In this document: piece by piece, positions 38,849 to 50,864 of the stretch
How the letters are laid out: each line of letters opens with the position of its first letter
Numbering within the stretch: the first letter of the stretch is position 1
Assembly (NCBI GenBank): GCA_946803585.1
Contig: CAMPEQ010000010.1
Coordinates: 62,001-126,000, forward strand
Source of the DNA: an uncultured Actinomycetes bacterium
GTDB lineage: Bacteria > Actinomycetota > Actinomycetes > S36-B12 > UBA10799
Reading direction: 5' to 3'
DNA: 64,000 bases
Notes under the pieces: generated by a model
Databases searched by the model: none
What the model was told of the DNA's origin: nothing
Seen by the model: only the letters and a program-made list of their open reading frames with translations
Position numbers and translations under genes: made by a program

Positions 38849-39415
38849 ATGCCTTCGACCCAATCCAGCTCGCTTCTGGCACGGCCTAGTCACCTACCGG
38901 GCAGCGAACTGCCCATCCAGTCTGTGATTGAGCCCCACGCTCTGCGTGCCGCCGTCGGACACTTTCCAACTGGCGTCGCGATCGTCACCACGACAGATGA
39001 GGCCCACCTGCCCGTTGGATGCACCGTGAGCTCGTTTCTATCCGTCTCGCTCACTCCCCCGATCGTCGCTGTCTCGTTAGCGAACTCTGCCGGAACCTTC
39101 AACCACCTCAATGGTCGGGGAAAGTTCGCGATCAGCGTGCTCGCGGGCTCACAGCATGGAATTGCACATCAGTTCGCTGACCGCGCGACTACCCACGCCC
39201 AGCGGTTCCGGTCGATTCGGTGGCGCGCGGGCGCGTCAGGAATGCCGCTTCTGGACAACGGCCTCAGCACGATCGAATGCGATGTCCACGACATCGTCTC
39301 CGCCGGGGACCACCAGCTCATTCTCGGTCAAGTAACTGCACTCTTTTGCAATGGCTGGGGTAGCCCATTAGTCCATCATCAGGGCCGGTTGGGGTCACTG
39401 TCCGCAGCGTCGTAG
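38849..39415 (+). CDS. flavin reductase domain protein
   Basis: 188 residues of the FMN-binding split-barrel flavin reductase family: LRAAVGHFPTGVAIVTTTDE near residue 33, VGCTVSSFLSVSLTPPIVAV, and GKFAISVLAGSQHGIAHQFA near 95, ending LILGQVTALFCNGWGSPLVH. Members supply reduced flavin to two-component monooxygenases, including those that desulfonate organosulfur compounds. The cysteine-type leader upstream supports a role in sulfur scavenging, which is inference. GAGAG lies ten bases before the ATG. The 3' end overlaps the converging hydrolase gene by 37 bases. Confidence 0.9.
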   Translation: MPSTQSSSLLARPSHLPGSELPIQSVIEPHALRAAVGHFPTGVAIVTTTDEAHLPVGCTVSSFLSVSLTPPIVAVSLANSAGTFNHLNGRGKFAISVLAGSQHGIAHQFADRATTHAQRFRSIRWRAGASGMPLLDNGLSTIECDVHDIVSAGDHQLILGQVTALFCNGWGSPLVHHQGRLGSLSAAS

Positions 39416-40485
39416 TTCAGGGTTTCAGCCCACATCGTCAGCACCATCTTCGCGACTCTTGCCGGATCCTCTAGCTGTGCGACGTGGCCAGTATGAAGCG
39501 TGACAACCCGACCGTTGGAGAACACCTGGGCTGCCCGGGTAGCGTGCCGCGGATCGACGAGTTTGTCGTGGGTTCCAAACACCACCAGCGTCGGGCAGGT
39601 GACCTGCTGCGCCAGCGTCCAGATATTGCCCGGGTGTCCAGGAAGAAACGCCTTGCCCAGACCTCTGGCAGCGAGGCGCAACGGGTCGGATGCGTTCTCG
39701 CGCGCGAGTCGCCATCGGGTCTCCTCAATCTGGAGCTCCCGCCGCTGCGGGTGAACTGCTGCCGGGTCGATATAGCAAAGATCGTGCATGCGATCCACCG
39801 CGCGGACTGGATCATCGCGCCCGACCATCTTCGCCGAAACCTCGCGAACACCTGGAACGGTCATCGCTAACAACGGCGCCGTACTCAGTCGAGGTTTGAG
39901 ATCGGGTAGTGCCGGTGAGATCAGCGTGAGACTGCGAACCAGATCTGGGCGACGAGCAGCGATCCGAATAGCAATTGCACCGCCCATCGAGTTACCAAAG
40001 AGGTCGATCGGCTTGAGGTAGCGATCCTCAATCAAGTTAATCGCGGTCTGGGCGTACGCCGCCTGACCGTAGTCACGGTCGGCTGGCATCGGCGAACGGC
40101 CAAATCCGGGAAGGTCTGGGGCAATCCCCCCAGCCGTGGGCTCCAGCAGATACATCAAGTCGGTCCAGTTACGAGCCGATCCGCCGAGACCATGAAGAAA
40201 TACTGCTTGGCGCTGATCGGGATCACTGGCATTCGGCGTCTCCCGCAAGAAGACGCGTCGCTGACCGACATCGACGAATTTGCCATCGAACTCCAGCACT
40301 GGCGCATGGCCGTTCTTGTTCAATCGATCACTCAAATGAGCACCTGCCGTCAGCAGCTCCTCGACCGGGTCAGCGGCCTCCGAGGTGGGTCGCAGCTGGG
40401 CAACTGCTGCCGCTTGATTGAGCGCGGCTTTCCCCACTTGGGTTGCCCGAGCAACAGGTGACTTGCGTGGCGTGGTTGATGACAT
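39379..40485 (-). CDS. alpha/beta-hydrolase
   Basis: 368 residues. After a basic, disordered N-terminus of about 70 residues comes a typical fold: AVFLHGLGGSARNWTDLMYL near residue 95, PDLPGFGRSPMPADRDYG, nucleophile elbow FGNSMGGAIAIRIAARRPDL near 165, acid in VFGTHDKLVDPRH near 315 and His in LHTGHVAQLEDPARV near 340. Possibly an esterase or C-C-bond hydrolase; substrate unknown. No signal peptide. It overlaps the convergent flavin reductase gene at its 3' end. Confidence 0.9.
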   Translation of the reverse strand: MSSTTPRKSPVARATQVGKAALNQAAAVAQLRPTSEAADPVEELLTAGAHLSDRLNKNGHAPVLEFDGKFVDVGQRRVFLRETPNASDPDQRQAVFLHGLGGSARNWTDLMYLLEPTAGGIAPDLPGFGRSPMPADRDYGQAAYAQTAINLIEDRYLKPIDLFGNSMGGAIAIRIAARRPDLVRSLTLISPALPDLKPRLSTAPLLAMTVPGVREVSAKMVGRDDPVRAVDRMHDLCYIDPAAVHPQRRELQIEETRWRLARENASDPLRLAARGLGKAFLPGHPGNIWTLAQQVTCPTLVVFGTHDKLVDPRHATRAAQVFSNGRVVTLHTGHVAQLEDPARVAKMVLTMWAETLNYDAADSDPNRP

Positions 40486-40582
40486 GGGCTCATCTTCTCA
40501 AAACGGATATCTGGCCAGTACGCCATATGGCAACGCGGAACTAGACCCCCATCTATTTGTGAAGCATCATGATTAGAACTGC

Positions 40583-40607
40583 CCATTGCGGGTAACACGC
40601 ACAATGG
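40583..40607. promoter_or_regulatory. inverted repeat upstream of the Cys-rich peptide
   Basis: CCATTG (40583-40588) and CAATGG (40602-40607) separated by 13 bases, ending 26 bases before the start codon. Possible operator for a metal-responsive regulator; no specific family consensus matched. Confidence 0.3.
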
Positions 40608-40633
40608 TCAACGACACAGGAAAGGTGAACGCT

Positions 40634-40720
40634 ATGACAGACACAGATGACAAGTCCTGCAAGAACCCCAACTGCACCTGCGAGAACTGCGACTGCGGTG
40701 ACAACTGCACTTGTAAGTAG
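40634..40720 (+). CDS. metallothionein-like Cys-rich peptide
   Basis: Only 28 residues, with seven Cys: the segment CTCENCDCGDNCTCK plus one earlier Cys gives the pattern C-x4-C-x-C-x2-C-x-C-x3-C-x-C. Asp, Asn, Lys and Thr fill the rest, with no aromatic residue. Such C-x-C density is typical of metallothioneins that bind Cu(I), Zn or Cd in thiolate clusters. It does not match the His/Cys arrangement of bacterial SmtA or mycobacterial MymT. GGAAAGG precedes the ATG by about seven bases. It lies alone between the hydrolase and ligA genes. Confidence 0.75.
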   Translation: MTDTDDKSCKNPNCTCENCDCGDNCTCK

Positions 40721-40751
40721 CCAGGCAACACAAGCGCAGAGACCAGCGAAA

Positions 40752-44089
<3,338 letters not shown>

Positions 44090-44125
44090 AGCCTCAAGGC
44101 TAGTCCGCCGGTAGGCTCATCCATC

Positions 44126-44911
44126 GTGGCAGGCAGTCCAGATCTATCCGAACTCGCTTTCACCCTGCCTGCCTGGACGACGTACGCCGCGGTCGCCATT
44201 AGTGGACTAGCTGGCGCGACCTACGCCGCAAAACGCGGCTTCGACGTCGTAGGCGTGTTCTCGTTGGCCTTCGCTACCGGACTGGGTGGACTAACTCTGA
44301 CCGGGGTTCTACTCGGAAACCTGACGACAACTCTGTTGAGCAGTCCGTGGTTCCTGCTTGTCGCTCTCGGATCAGCGATTATCGGGTTCTTCTTCGCCGG
44401 ACTGATCTCGCGCTTCGGTCCCATCATGGTGGTCCTAGACGGTCTCGCCATGGGCTTTCTTTGCACTGTCGGCGCTCAGGAAGCCCTCCAAATCGGACTC
44501 GCGCCGACCTCCGCCGTGTTCATTGGAACCCTCACCGCGGTTGGCGGCCTCCTACTTCGCGATGTACTGGCTGGTGACGCCCCACAGTTGGTTCGCCCCG
44601 GAGCCTTCATCGCAATGCCTGCAGTGATTTCTTCCACCGTGTTTGTGGTGATGGTGACAAGTGCCTTGGACTCAAATGCTGCCCAACTGGTAGCGATGGC
44701 AACAGCCCTGTTCCTGCGGGCAGGAGCATATTGGTTCGGCTGGCAGACCGGTTCAGCCAGCGATCTGTCAGCGCGGGCGTGGAGCTTCTGGTCACGCAAA
44801 CAGGAGCCGGGGATCGCGCCTGTTCCCGACGAGTTCGCTGAGTACTACACCGACATGATTCCTAAGATCACTGAGGGCGAGCACCCTGACCCCGGTCAAG
44901 GCAAGCCATGA
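44126..44911 (+). CDS. TRIC/UPF0126-type channel protein 1
   Basis: About 261 residues with seven hydrophobic segments. Two Gly-rich repeats, AVAISGLAGATYAAKRGFDV near residue 20 and LAMGFLCTVGAQEALQIGLA then GTLTAVGGLLLRDVLAGDAP near 130, mark the UPF0126/TRIC fold, trimeric cation channels. The first repeat is degenerate: the usual GGGxxRD is replaced by GLGGLTLTGVLLGN, whereas the second keeps RD. A hydrophilic tail of about 45 residues follows. GTG 44126 is chosen to avoid overlap with the divergent gene; TAGGCT lies eight bases before it. ATGA overlap with the next gene. Confidence 0.85.
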   Translation: MAGSPDLSELAFTLPAWTTYAAVAISGLAGATYAAKRGFDVVGVFSLAFATGLGGLTLTGVLLGNLTTTLLSSPWFLLVALGSAIIGFFFAGLISRFGPIMVVLDGLAMGFLCTVGAQEALQIGLAPTSAVFIGTLTAVGGLLLRDVLAGDAPQLVRPGAFIAMPAVISSTVFVVMVTSALDSNAAQLVAMATALFLRAGAYWFGWQTGSASDLSARAWSFWSRKQEPGIAPVPDEFAEYYTDMIPKITEGEHPDPGQGKP

Positions 44912-45621
44912 CGACCGCTTTGGCGATGCCGGGATATCTCGACGCGACGGCAATCCTGATCGGAGCGCTTACCGGCGGGCTCTACGCAACTCGGAAAGGG
45001 CTGGACCCCACCGGTGTCCTACTCGTCGCATTCTCCACCGGAGTCGGTGGCGGACTGATCCGCGACGTACTCCTTCAAAGCGGGATCCCGGTGCTCCTAC
45101 TCAATCCGCTCTTCCAGCTCTACGCGGCATTAGGTGCCGTTATCGCCTTCTTCTTCGGCAGATTCGCGGTGAAGCTCACTCCGGCCTATGAAGCCCTCGA
45201 TACGTTCATGATTGGCGGCTGGGTCCTCTTAGCCGTCACCAAAGCCGAGCAGATCGGCCTGGGCCCAATTCCGATGATCTTTGTTGCAACCATCGCCGCC
45301 GTCGGCGGTGGCCTGATTCGAGACATCCTGTGTCACGACCCGCCCGAGCTTATGCGCCCCGGTCTGTTCTACGGGATTGCCGCGTTTGGCGCGGCAACCA
45401 CCTACACCACGTTGGACTTCGCTGGCGCGCCAACAATCGTGGCACAAATTGCTGCGCTCGCGGCCGCAGTCATCCTCCGAGTCACGTCGATCCACTACGG
45501 GATCACCTCCCCCACCCCGTACGACGTCAGCGAGGTAATCCTGCGCAAGCTGGGGATCGGCATCCGCGGGTCAGATCCTGAGCAGGCCGGAACCGAGAAA
45601 ACTAAGTGGCCGGCGTCGTAA
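44908..45621 (+). CDS. TRIC/UPF0126-type channel protein 2
   Basis: 237 residues of the same family as its upstream neighbour, with both conserved repeats intact: [20 protein letters not shown] near residue 45 and [20 protein letters not shown] near 135. Seven membrane segments. The tandem, translationally coupled pair suggests a hetero-oligomeric channel or duplication with divergence; the first copy has lost one motif. The 3' end overlaps convergent mnmA by 20 bases. Confidence 0.9.
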   Translation: MTTALAMPGYLDATAILIGALTGGLYATRKGLDPTGVLLVAFSTGVGGGLIRDVLLQSGIPVLLLNPLFQLYAALGAVIAFFFGRFAVKLTPAYEALDTFMIGGWVLLAVTKAEQIGLGPIPMIFVATIAAVGGGLIRDILCHDPPELMRPGLFYGIAAFGAATTYTTLDFAGAPTIVAQIAALAAAVILRVTSIHYGITSPTPYDVSEVILRKLGIGIRGSDPEQAGTEKTKWPAS

Positions 45622-46744
45622 CTGCGGCTCGAGGTAACGAACTGGTGCCGCTGATAGTTCCCGATCCGACCACCCTGCGACCGTCGTACAAGACCAACGA
45701 TTGACCAGGTGCGACGCCGCGAAGTGACTCCTCGAGATCGACTGTTAACGAGGCCTCTTCACCAGGGTGATCTTGCAGCGAGACCAATACCGATCGGACC
45801 GGCTCGCCATGTGCGCGGACCTGGGCCCAGTACTCAACCCCAACTTGGCCGGGCATTGCAGTCCAGCGAATATTGGTCGCAGTGATCGAGTCGACATTCA
45901 GTAGTGTCGGCGGCCCTAGAGTTACGGTTCGGCTAGCTGGATCGACTCCAACCACGTAACGAGGCTTGCCGTCTTTGGGCGCGACCTTTACTCCCAGGCC
46001 TCGCCGTTGGCCGATTGTGTACGCGTAGGCGCCTTCATGCTGGCCTAGAGTCTCGCCAGTCTCGGCGTCAAGGATCTCGCCGGGCGCTGATCCGATCCGA
46101 TTCTGCAACCAACCAGCTGTGTCACCGTCAGGGATGAAACAGATGTCGTAGCTATCAGGCTTGCGCGCAACCAACAAACCCCGGTCCTGCGCCTCCTGCC
46201 TGACAGCAGACTTGAGCGTATCGCCGAGCGGGAACATCGAGTGTGCGAGCTGATCCTCGGTCAGGACTCCGAGGACATACGACTGGTCCTTTGCCGGATC
46301 GACCGATCGAAACATCTGTCGCCCCAGGATCGGATCATCCAAAATCTGCGCATAGTGCCCTGTGCAGACCGCATCAAAACCTAGCGCCATGGCTCGGTCC
46401 AACACGGCAGCAAATTTGATCTTCTCGTTACAGCGCATACAGGGGTTTGGAGTGCGACCGGCTTGGTACTCAGCGACGAAGTCGTCGAGGACTTCATCAG
46501 CGAACTCCTCGGCCATATCCCAGACATAGAACGGAATCCCCAAGATATCGGCACTCCGGCGTGCATCACGGGCATCGGAGAGGGTGCAGCAGCCGCGGCC
46601 CTCGTCGCGCCCGCTCTGGGGGTTCTTCGACAAGGCCAGGTGTACTCCGACCACTTCATGACCAGCATCGACAGCTCGGGCGGCCGCCACCGCCGAGTCC
46701 ACTCCCCCCGACATAGCGGCAATCACCCGCAGCCGCGCGGTCAC
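45602..46744 (-). CDS. mnmA: tRNA-specific 2-thiouridylase
   Basis: 380 residues. The PP-loop is [20 protein letters not shown] near residue 10. The catalytic Cys pair is in [15 protein letters not shown] near 100 and [17 protein letters not shown] near 200. It thiolates U34 of tRNA-Lys, -Glu and -Gln, using sulfur from a cysteine desulfurase, whose gene overlaps it by ATGA. Two of its substrates are tRNA families encoded in this window, though the copies here carry C34. Confidence 0.97.
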   Translation of the reverse strand: MTARLRVIAAMSGGVDSAVAAARAVDAGHEVVGVHLALSKNPQSGRDEGRGCCTLSDARDARRSADILGIPFYVWDMAEEFADEVLDDFVAEYQAGRTPNPCMRCNEKIKFAAVLDRAMALGFDAVCTGHYAQILDDPILGRQMFRSVDPAKDQSYVLGVLTEDQLAHSMFPLGDTLKSAVRQEAQDRGLLVARKPDSYDICFIPDGDTAGWLQNRIGSAPGEILDAETGETLGQHEGAYAYTIGQRRGLGVKVAPKDGKPRYVVGVDPASRTVTLGPPTLLNVDSITATNIRWTAMPGQVGVEYWAQVRAHGEPVRSVLVSLQDHPGEEASLTVDLEESLRGVAPGQSLVLYDGRRVVGSGTISGTSSLPRAAVTTPAT

Positions 46745-47964
46745 TGGTGCACCTGCGATCGGCCCGAAGCCCGCCTGCGATTAGTCGCTTGCCGCGAACG
46801 CTGCACGGCCGCAGGAAGTGCTGCGCTGACAGCAGCGAGGTCTGCACTTGAGGTATCCCACCCCAGGCTGAACCGAAGCGAACTCGTCGCCGACTGCTCA
46901 TCGAGGCCCATTGCGGCCAGGACGTGGCTGGGACGGGGAACTCCAGCAGTACAAGCGCTTCCGGCAGAACACGCGACGTTGGCCGCGTCGAGCAACATCA
47001 GCAGGGAGTCCGCCTTACAGCCTGGAAAGGACGCCGACGTGATCGTCGGGAGTCGCGGCGCCGACATGGCGTTGAGCGACACGTCCGGAACGGCTAAGGC
47101 AAGAAGATCGTGAAGCTGGGCCGAGAGGTCCTTCAGCCGCGCAGCTTGCGCCTGCTGGCCGGTAAAGCTCGCGGCTAGCGCGGCCGCCATCGATGCGATT
47201 AGCGCCGTCGCTACCGTTCCAGATCGGACGTCGATTTCCTGCCCACCACCGTGTGTTAGCGGCTCCGGCGTAACGCCGTTGAGAATCAGCGCCCCAACGC
47301 CTACTGGCGCCCCAAACTTGTGACCGGAGATCGCCAAGGAAGTCGGCCCGCTCAACCAAGAGCCAGGGCCCGGAAGCCATGCCGCAGCCTGGACAGCATC
47401 GCAGTGCAGCGCGACCTGATAGTCAGCGCAAATCGCTGCCACCGTCTCTATCGGACTAATCACTCCAGTCTCGTTGTTCACCCACATCACGGCCACAAGT
47501 GCGACTTGTGGTGCGTTCTGAGCTAGATACCCAGCTAGCCAGTCCAGGTCAACGACCCCGTGGGAGTCCACAGGTATCCACACGACCGAGGCCTGCTGGG
47601 TTGCGATCAGCCATTCGACCGCGTCGAGTACTGCGTGGTGCTCCGTAGGCGAAACAACCAGGGTTGTCCGGCTTGGATCCTCTACTCGTGCACGCCAGTA
47701 CAGGCCCTTGATCGCAAGGTTGTCAGATTCAGTCCCGCCGGAGGTAAACACGACATCGTTGGGCCTAACGCCGAGATTTGCCGCGATCGATTCACGTGAC
47801 TCCTCGATCACGCGGCGACTTTGTCGTCCGGCGCTGTGAAGGCTAGACGGATTGCCGACCAGGGCAGCATGCTGACTGAACGCCGCGAGGGCTTCCGGGC
47901 GAACCGTCGTCGTCGCGGCGTGATCCAGATATGCCACCGAGGCACTCGACGCTGCAGGATTCAC
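46741..47964 (-). CDS. iscS: cysteine desulfurase
   Basis: 407 residues of a class V PLP aminotransferase. [18 protein letters not shown] opens it, the HTEHHA-like [17 protein letters not shown] is near 105, the PLP-lysine is in [20 protein letters not shown] near 215, and the active-site Cys in [20 protein letters not shown] near 335. It supplies sulfur to MnmA and to Fe-S or thiamine synthesis. The GTG start has TACGCT (47971-47976) exactly six bases upstream and no Shine-Dalgarno, so it is probably leaderless. Coupled to mnmA. Confidence 0.95.
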   Translation of the reverse strand: MNPAASSASVAYLDHAATTTVRPEALAAFSQHAALVGNPSSLHSAGRQSRRVIEESRESIAANLGVRPNDVVFTSGGTESDNLAIKGLYWRARVEDPSRTTLVVSPTEHHAVLDAVEWLIATQQASVVWIPVDSHGVVDLDWLAGYLAQNAPQVALVAVMWVNNETGVISPIETVAAICADYQVALHCDAVQAAAWLPGPGSWLSGPTSLAISGHKFGAPVGVGALILNGVTPEPLTHGGGQEIDVRSGTVATALIASMAAALAASFTGQQAQAARLKDLSAQLHDLLALAVPDVSLNAMSAPRLPTITSASFPGCKADSLLMLLDAANVACSAGSACTAGVPRPSHVLAAMGLDEQSATSSLRFSLGWDTSSADLAAVSAALPAAVQRSRQATNRRRASGRSQVHQ

Positions 47965-47970
47965 CGCACT

Positions 47971-47976
47971 AGCGTA
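47971..47976 (-). promoter_or_regulatory. -10 of iscS, leaderless start
   Basis: TACGCT on the minus strand, then six bases, then the GTG at 47964. Confidence 0.5.
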
Positions 47977-47993
47977 TGCGAGCGGTAGAAACG

Positions 47994-48042
47994 GCTGAAG
48001 CGGTGCGGGTGCCGATTGCTCGACACCTCACACCGCTTCAGC
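47994..48042 (-). terminator. terminator of etfA
   Basis: A 12-bp perfect stem (47994-48005 with 48031-48042) with further pairing inside, starting 21 bases after the etfA stop. The minus strand continues CGTTTCT, a weak U-tract. It isolates iscS transcription. Confidence 0.65.
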
Positions 48043-48063
48043 TGTTGTAAGTCTCTTGCGGGA

Positions 48064-49017
48064 CTATCCCTTGCGCTTCCCGATCTCTTCGGTCAACTGC
48101 GGAACAACGGTAAACAGATCGCCGACAACGCCGTAGTCGGCGAGTTCAAAGATCGGTGCTTCCGGATCCTTGTTGACAACCACGATCGTCTTCGAGGTCT
48201 GCATTCCGGCGCGGTGCTGGATGGCCCCGGAGATACCGTTGGCGATGTACAACTGCGGCGACACCGTCTTTCCGGTCTGGCCCACCTGGTACTGGTGTGG
48301 GTACCAACCGGCGTCAGTTGCCGCGCGAGATGCACCAACTGCTCCGTCGAGTGAATCGGCCAGCGCCTCGATGATTCCGAATCCTTCGGCTCCGCCTACT
48401 CCACGACCGCCGGAGACAACGACTGCCGCCTCCGCGAGCTCGGGACGAGCGCCCTTGGTCTCCTCCACCTTGTTTGTGGTGGTCGCCTTGGTTGCCGAAT
48501 CCGAGAGTGCAACGGTGACCTCGACGCGAGTTCCGGCTGCGGGTCCGGCTTCTGCTGGACTGCTGTTGGGACGAACTGTGATGATCGGGGTTCCGGCACC
48601 GACCTTGGCCTGCACGATAACCGCGCCACCAAAGATCGACTGGGTCGCCGTCAAATCGGCGGTTAGGCCGACTGCGTCAGTGATGACGCCACTGTTGAGT
48701 TTGACCGCCAGACGGCCGGCCACCTCTTTACCTTCAGCGGTTGAGGGGATCAGCACAGCTGCTGGGGACTTCTCCCCCACGAGCTGCGCCAGGACCTCTG
48801 CCTTAGGCGCGACTGGGTGCTTACCTAGATCGTCAGCGTCGGCAACGTAGATATTTGCCGCGCCGTACTCCGTGAGAGTGGCGGCGGCGGCATCTGCCCC
48901 GGCTCCAACAAACACTGCGGATGGTTCGCCCAAACTACGAGCAAGCGTCAGGACCTCGAGAGTGACCTTCTTGACGGCACCATCGACGTGGTCTACGAGA
49001 ACGAGTATCTCAGCCAT
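48064..49017 (-). CDS. etfA: electron transfer flavoprotein, alpha subunit
   Basis: 317 residues. [20 protein letters not shown] at the N-terminus, and the FAD-binding C-terminal domain with [20 protein letters not shown] near residue 195, [40 protein letters not shown] and [20 protein letters not shown]. EtfAB accepts electrons from acyl-CoA and other flavin dehydrogenases and passes them to quinone oxidoreductase. AAGGAG precedes the ATG. 14 bases after etfB. Confidence 0.97.
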   Translation of the reverse strand: MAEILVLVDHVDGAVKKVTLEVLTLARSLGEPSAVFVGAGADAAAATLTEYGAANIYVADADDLGKHPVAPKAEVLAQLVGEKSPAAVLIPSTAEGKEVAGRLAVKLNSGVITDAVGLTADLTATQSIFGGAVIVQAKVGAGTPIITVRPNSSPAEAGPAAGTRVEVTVALSDSATKATTTNKVEETKGARPELAEAAVVVSGGRGVGGAEGFGIIEALADSLDGAVGASRAATDAGWYPHQYQVGQTGKTVSPQLYIANGISGAIQHRAGMQTSKTIVVVNKDPEAPIFELADYGVVGDLFTVVPQLTEEIGKRKG

Positions 49018-49031
49018 GATGTGCGCGCTCC

Positions 49032-49811
49032 TTAGATGAACTTCTGGGCCGACAGGTAGTCGGCAATCTGGGCTCCGCCATTACCTTCATCGGTAACGAC
49101 CGTTCCGGCTGCGCGCGGTGGCGCATCGGCAAACTCAACAACCTCGGTAGCTGCTCCGGCTAGGCCAACTGCAGCTGCATCGATTCCCAAGTCGGCGAGG
49201 CCGAGGGTCTCAACGGGCTTCTTCTTCGCGGCCATAATGCCCTTGAAGGACGGGTAGCGCGGCTCATTGATCTTCTCAACCACTGACACGACCGCGGGGG
49301 TCGCACCGGTTACCTCGTCGTAGCCGTACTCCGTTTGTCGCTTGATCGTGACATCGGAACCAGCGACCTCAACATTGTTGGCGAAGGTCAACTGCGCAAC
49401 TCCAAGGCGTTCAGCAACCATTGCCGGAACCACGCTCATGCGGGCGTCTGTGGATTCGGAGCCAAAGACAACAAGGTCGAAGTCGCGACCCTCGATCACT
49501 TTGGCGAGCGCTAGCGAAGTTCCGAGCGCATCGGACCCGTGCAGTCCATCGTCTAGGACGTGGATAGCCGAATCGGCACCCATACTCAGAGCCTTGCGGA
49601 CAGTATCGGTGGCCTTATCAGGTCCGACCGAGACGACGACGACTTCGCCGCTATTTGCCTCAGCGATCTGCAGTGCCTCTTCAACCGCGTACTCATCTAG
49701 CTCGTTCATGACCCCATCAACTGACTCACGATCGAGAGTCTTGTCTCCGGCATCAAGCTTCTTCTCTGCCCAGGTATCTGGGACCTGCTTCACACAGACT
49801 GCGATTTTCAT
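49032..49811 (-). CDS. etfB: electron transfer flavoprotein, beta subunit
   Basis: 259 residues. KIAVCVKQVPDTWAEKKLDA at the start, VDGVMNELDEYAVEEALQIA near 35, and the signature VAERLGVAQLTFANNVEVAG near 130. The C-terminal part (MAAKKKPVETLGLADLGID) contains the recognition-loop region with Leu. AGGTC precedes the ATG. First gene of etfBA, matching fixA-fixB (Rv3029c-Rv3028c) and divergent from the glucan block as in mycobacteria. Confidence 0.97.
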   Translation of the reverse strand: MKIAVCVKQVPDTWAEKKLDAGDKTLDRESVDGVMNELDEYAVEEALQIAEANSGEVVVVSVGPDKATDTVRKALSMGADSAIHVLDDGLHGSDALGTSLALAKVIEGRDFDLVVFGSESTDARMSVVPAMVAERLGVAQLTFANNVEVAGSDVTIKRQTEYGYDEVTGATPAVVSVVEKINEPRYPSFKGIMAAKKKPVETLGLADLGIDAAAVGLAGAATEVVEFADAPPRAAGTVVTDEGNGGAQIADYLSAQKFI

Positions 49812-49937
49812 GGTCGAGTCACGACCTCCAAATGCGGGCTCTGCCCCGAAGGGTCCGAGCTATCCGACGGTGGGAACTTTCCGATTAGTACTCCTCACAA
49901 GATTACCCATCAGTAACCAATCGAAACCAGCGACCCC

Positions 49938-49949
49938 TATCGTCGTGGG
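49938..49949 (+). promoter_or_regulatory. -10 of the methyltransferase operon, leaderless start
   Basis: TATCGT (49938-49943), six bases, then the GTG at 49950. No Shine-Dalgarno. Confidence 0.5.
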
Positions 49950-50864
49950 GTGATGATGGATCCGATGCCCCCTACTCCTGGCGAGGGCCGCCCAGAATTG
50001 GGTGCCGCCCTTCCCCTCACTGGTGAGCGCACGGTTCCAGCGATTCCTGCTGAGAACTACTGGTTCCGACGCCACGAGGTGGTGTACGAATGGGCGAGCA
50101 GTCAGCTTCGAGCGCTCGAGAGTCACGGGGAACCGACCGTGCTCGACGCAGGGTGCGGCGAGGGTTACGGCTTGGAGATCTTTGCGGATGCACTGCGGTC
50201 TCATGCTCGCAAGGAACGGCACAGGAGCATCCGCCACGAGATCGGCTCGATCGTTGGACTCGAACTCGACGTAGGTGCAGCTAGCCACGCACATGGCCGC
50301 TACGGCGCGTCCGGCAAGGTCGAGGTGGTCCAAGCGAACCTCGATGCATTCCCAATCGCGGCTTCCACTGTCGATCTCCTCGTCAGTCTGCAGGTGATCG
50401 AGCATCTTTGGGACCTCAGCGGATTCCTGTCCGAATGCGCTCGCGTCCTGCGCAATACCGGTATCGCAATTCTGTCTACGCCCAATCGCATCACGTTCTC
50501 CCCCGGTCTAGAACGCAACCAACGTCCAACGAATCCCTTCCATGTAGAGGAGTTCGACGCGGCGCAACTCATCGACCTAGTACAACGCGCCAATCTTGCG
50601 CAGGTTCACTGTTACGGGGTGCACCACGGGCCTCGGATCACGCGATGGGAGGACCGCCACGGCTCGATCGTCGATACCCAAGTGCTAGCAGCGACGAATC
50701 CGTCTGCGGTTGATTCAACGACTGCGGAGGCGCTGAGCGCATTTGTCGAATCGGTGACAGCATCGGACTTCTCGATCTCTGCGACTGACCTGGATCGCGC
50801 TCAGGATTTAATCGTCGTCAGCGGACCGCTCGATCTCGAAGCGGCCGGAGGCATCCCCTGGTGA
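49950..50864 (+). CDS. SAM-dependent methyltransferase (Rv3030-like)
   Basis: 304 residues of a class I methyltransferase. SAM motif I is PTVLDAGCGEGYGLEIFADA near residue 62; ALRS and VGLELDVGAASHAHGRYGAS follow, and post-motif IV is SLQVIEHLWDLSGFLSECAR near 150 with TPNRITFSPGLERN after it. By position it matches Rv3030, proposed to methylate glucose residues of methylglucose lipopolysaccharide. A GTGA overlap couples it to the GH57 gene. Start GTG 49950 is supported by a correctly spaced -10. Confidence 0.87.
   Translation: MMMDPMPPTPGEGRPELGAALPLTGERTVPAIPAENYWFRRHEVVYEWASSQLRALESHGEPTVLDAGCGEGYGLEIFADALRSHARKERHRSIRHEIGSIVGLELDVGAASHAHGRYGASGKVEVVQANLDAFPIAASTVDLLVSLQVIEHLWDLSGFLSECARVLRNTGIAILSTPNRITFSPGLERNQRPTNPFHVEEFDAAQLIDLVQRANLAQVHCYGVHHGPRITRWEDRHGSIVDTQVLAATNPSAVDSTTAEALSAFVESVTASDFSISATDLDRAQDLIVVSGPLDLEAAGGIPW

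Noticed and set aside
46463-47113. Open frame of 216 codons antisense to mnmA and iscS
   Set aside because: Crosses two well-supported genes and looks like a reading-frame shadow.
48170-48850. Open frame of 226 codons on the plus strand inside etfA
   Set aside because: Shadow of etfA; no ribosome-binding site and no recognisable protein.
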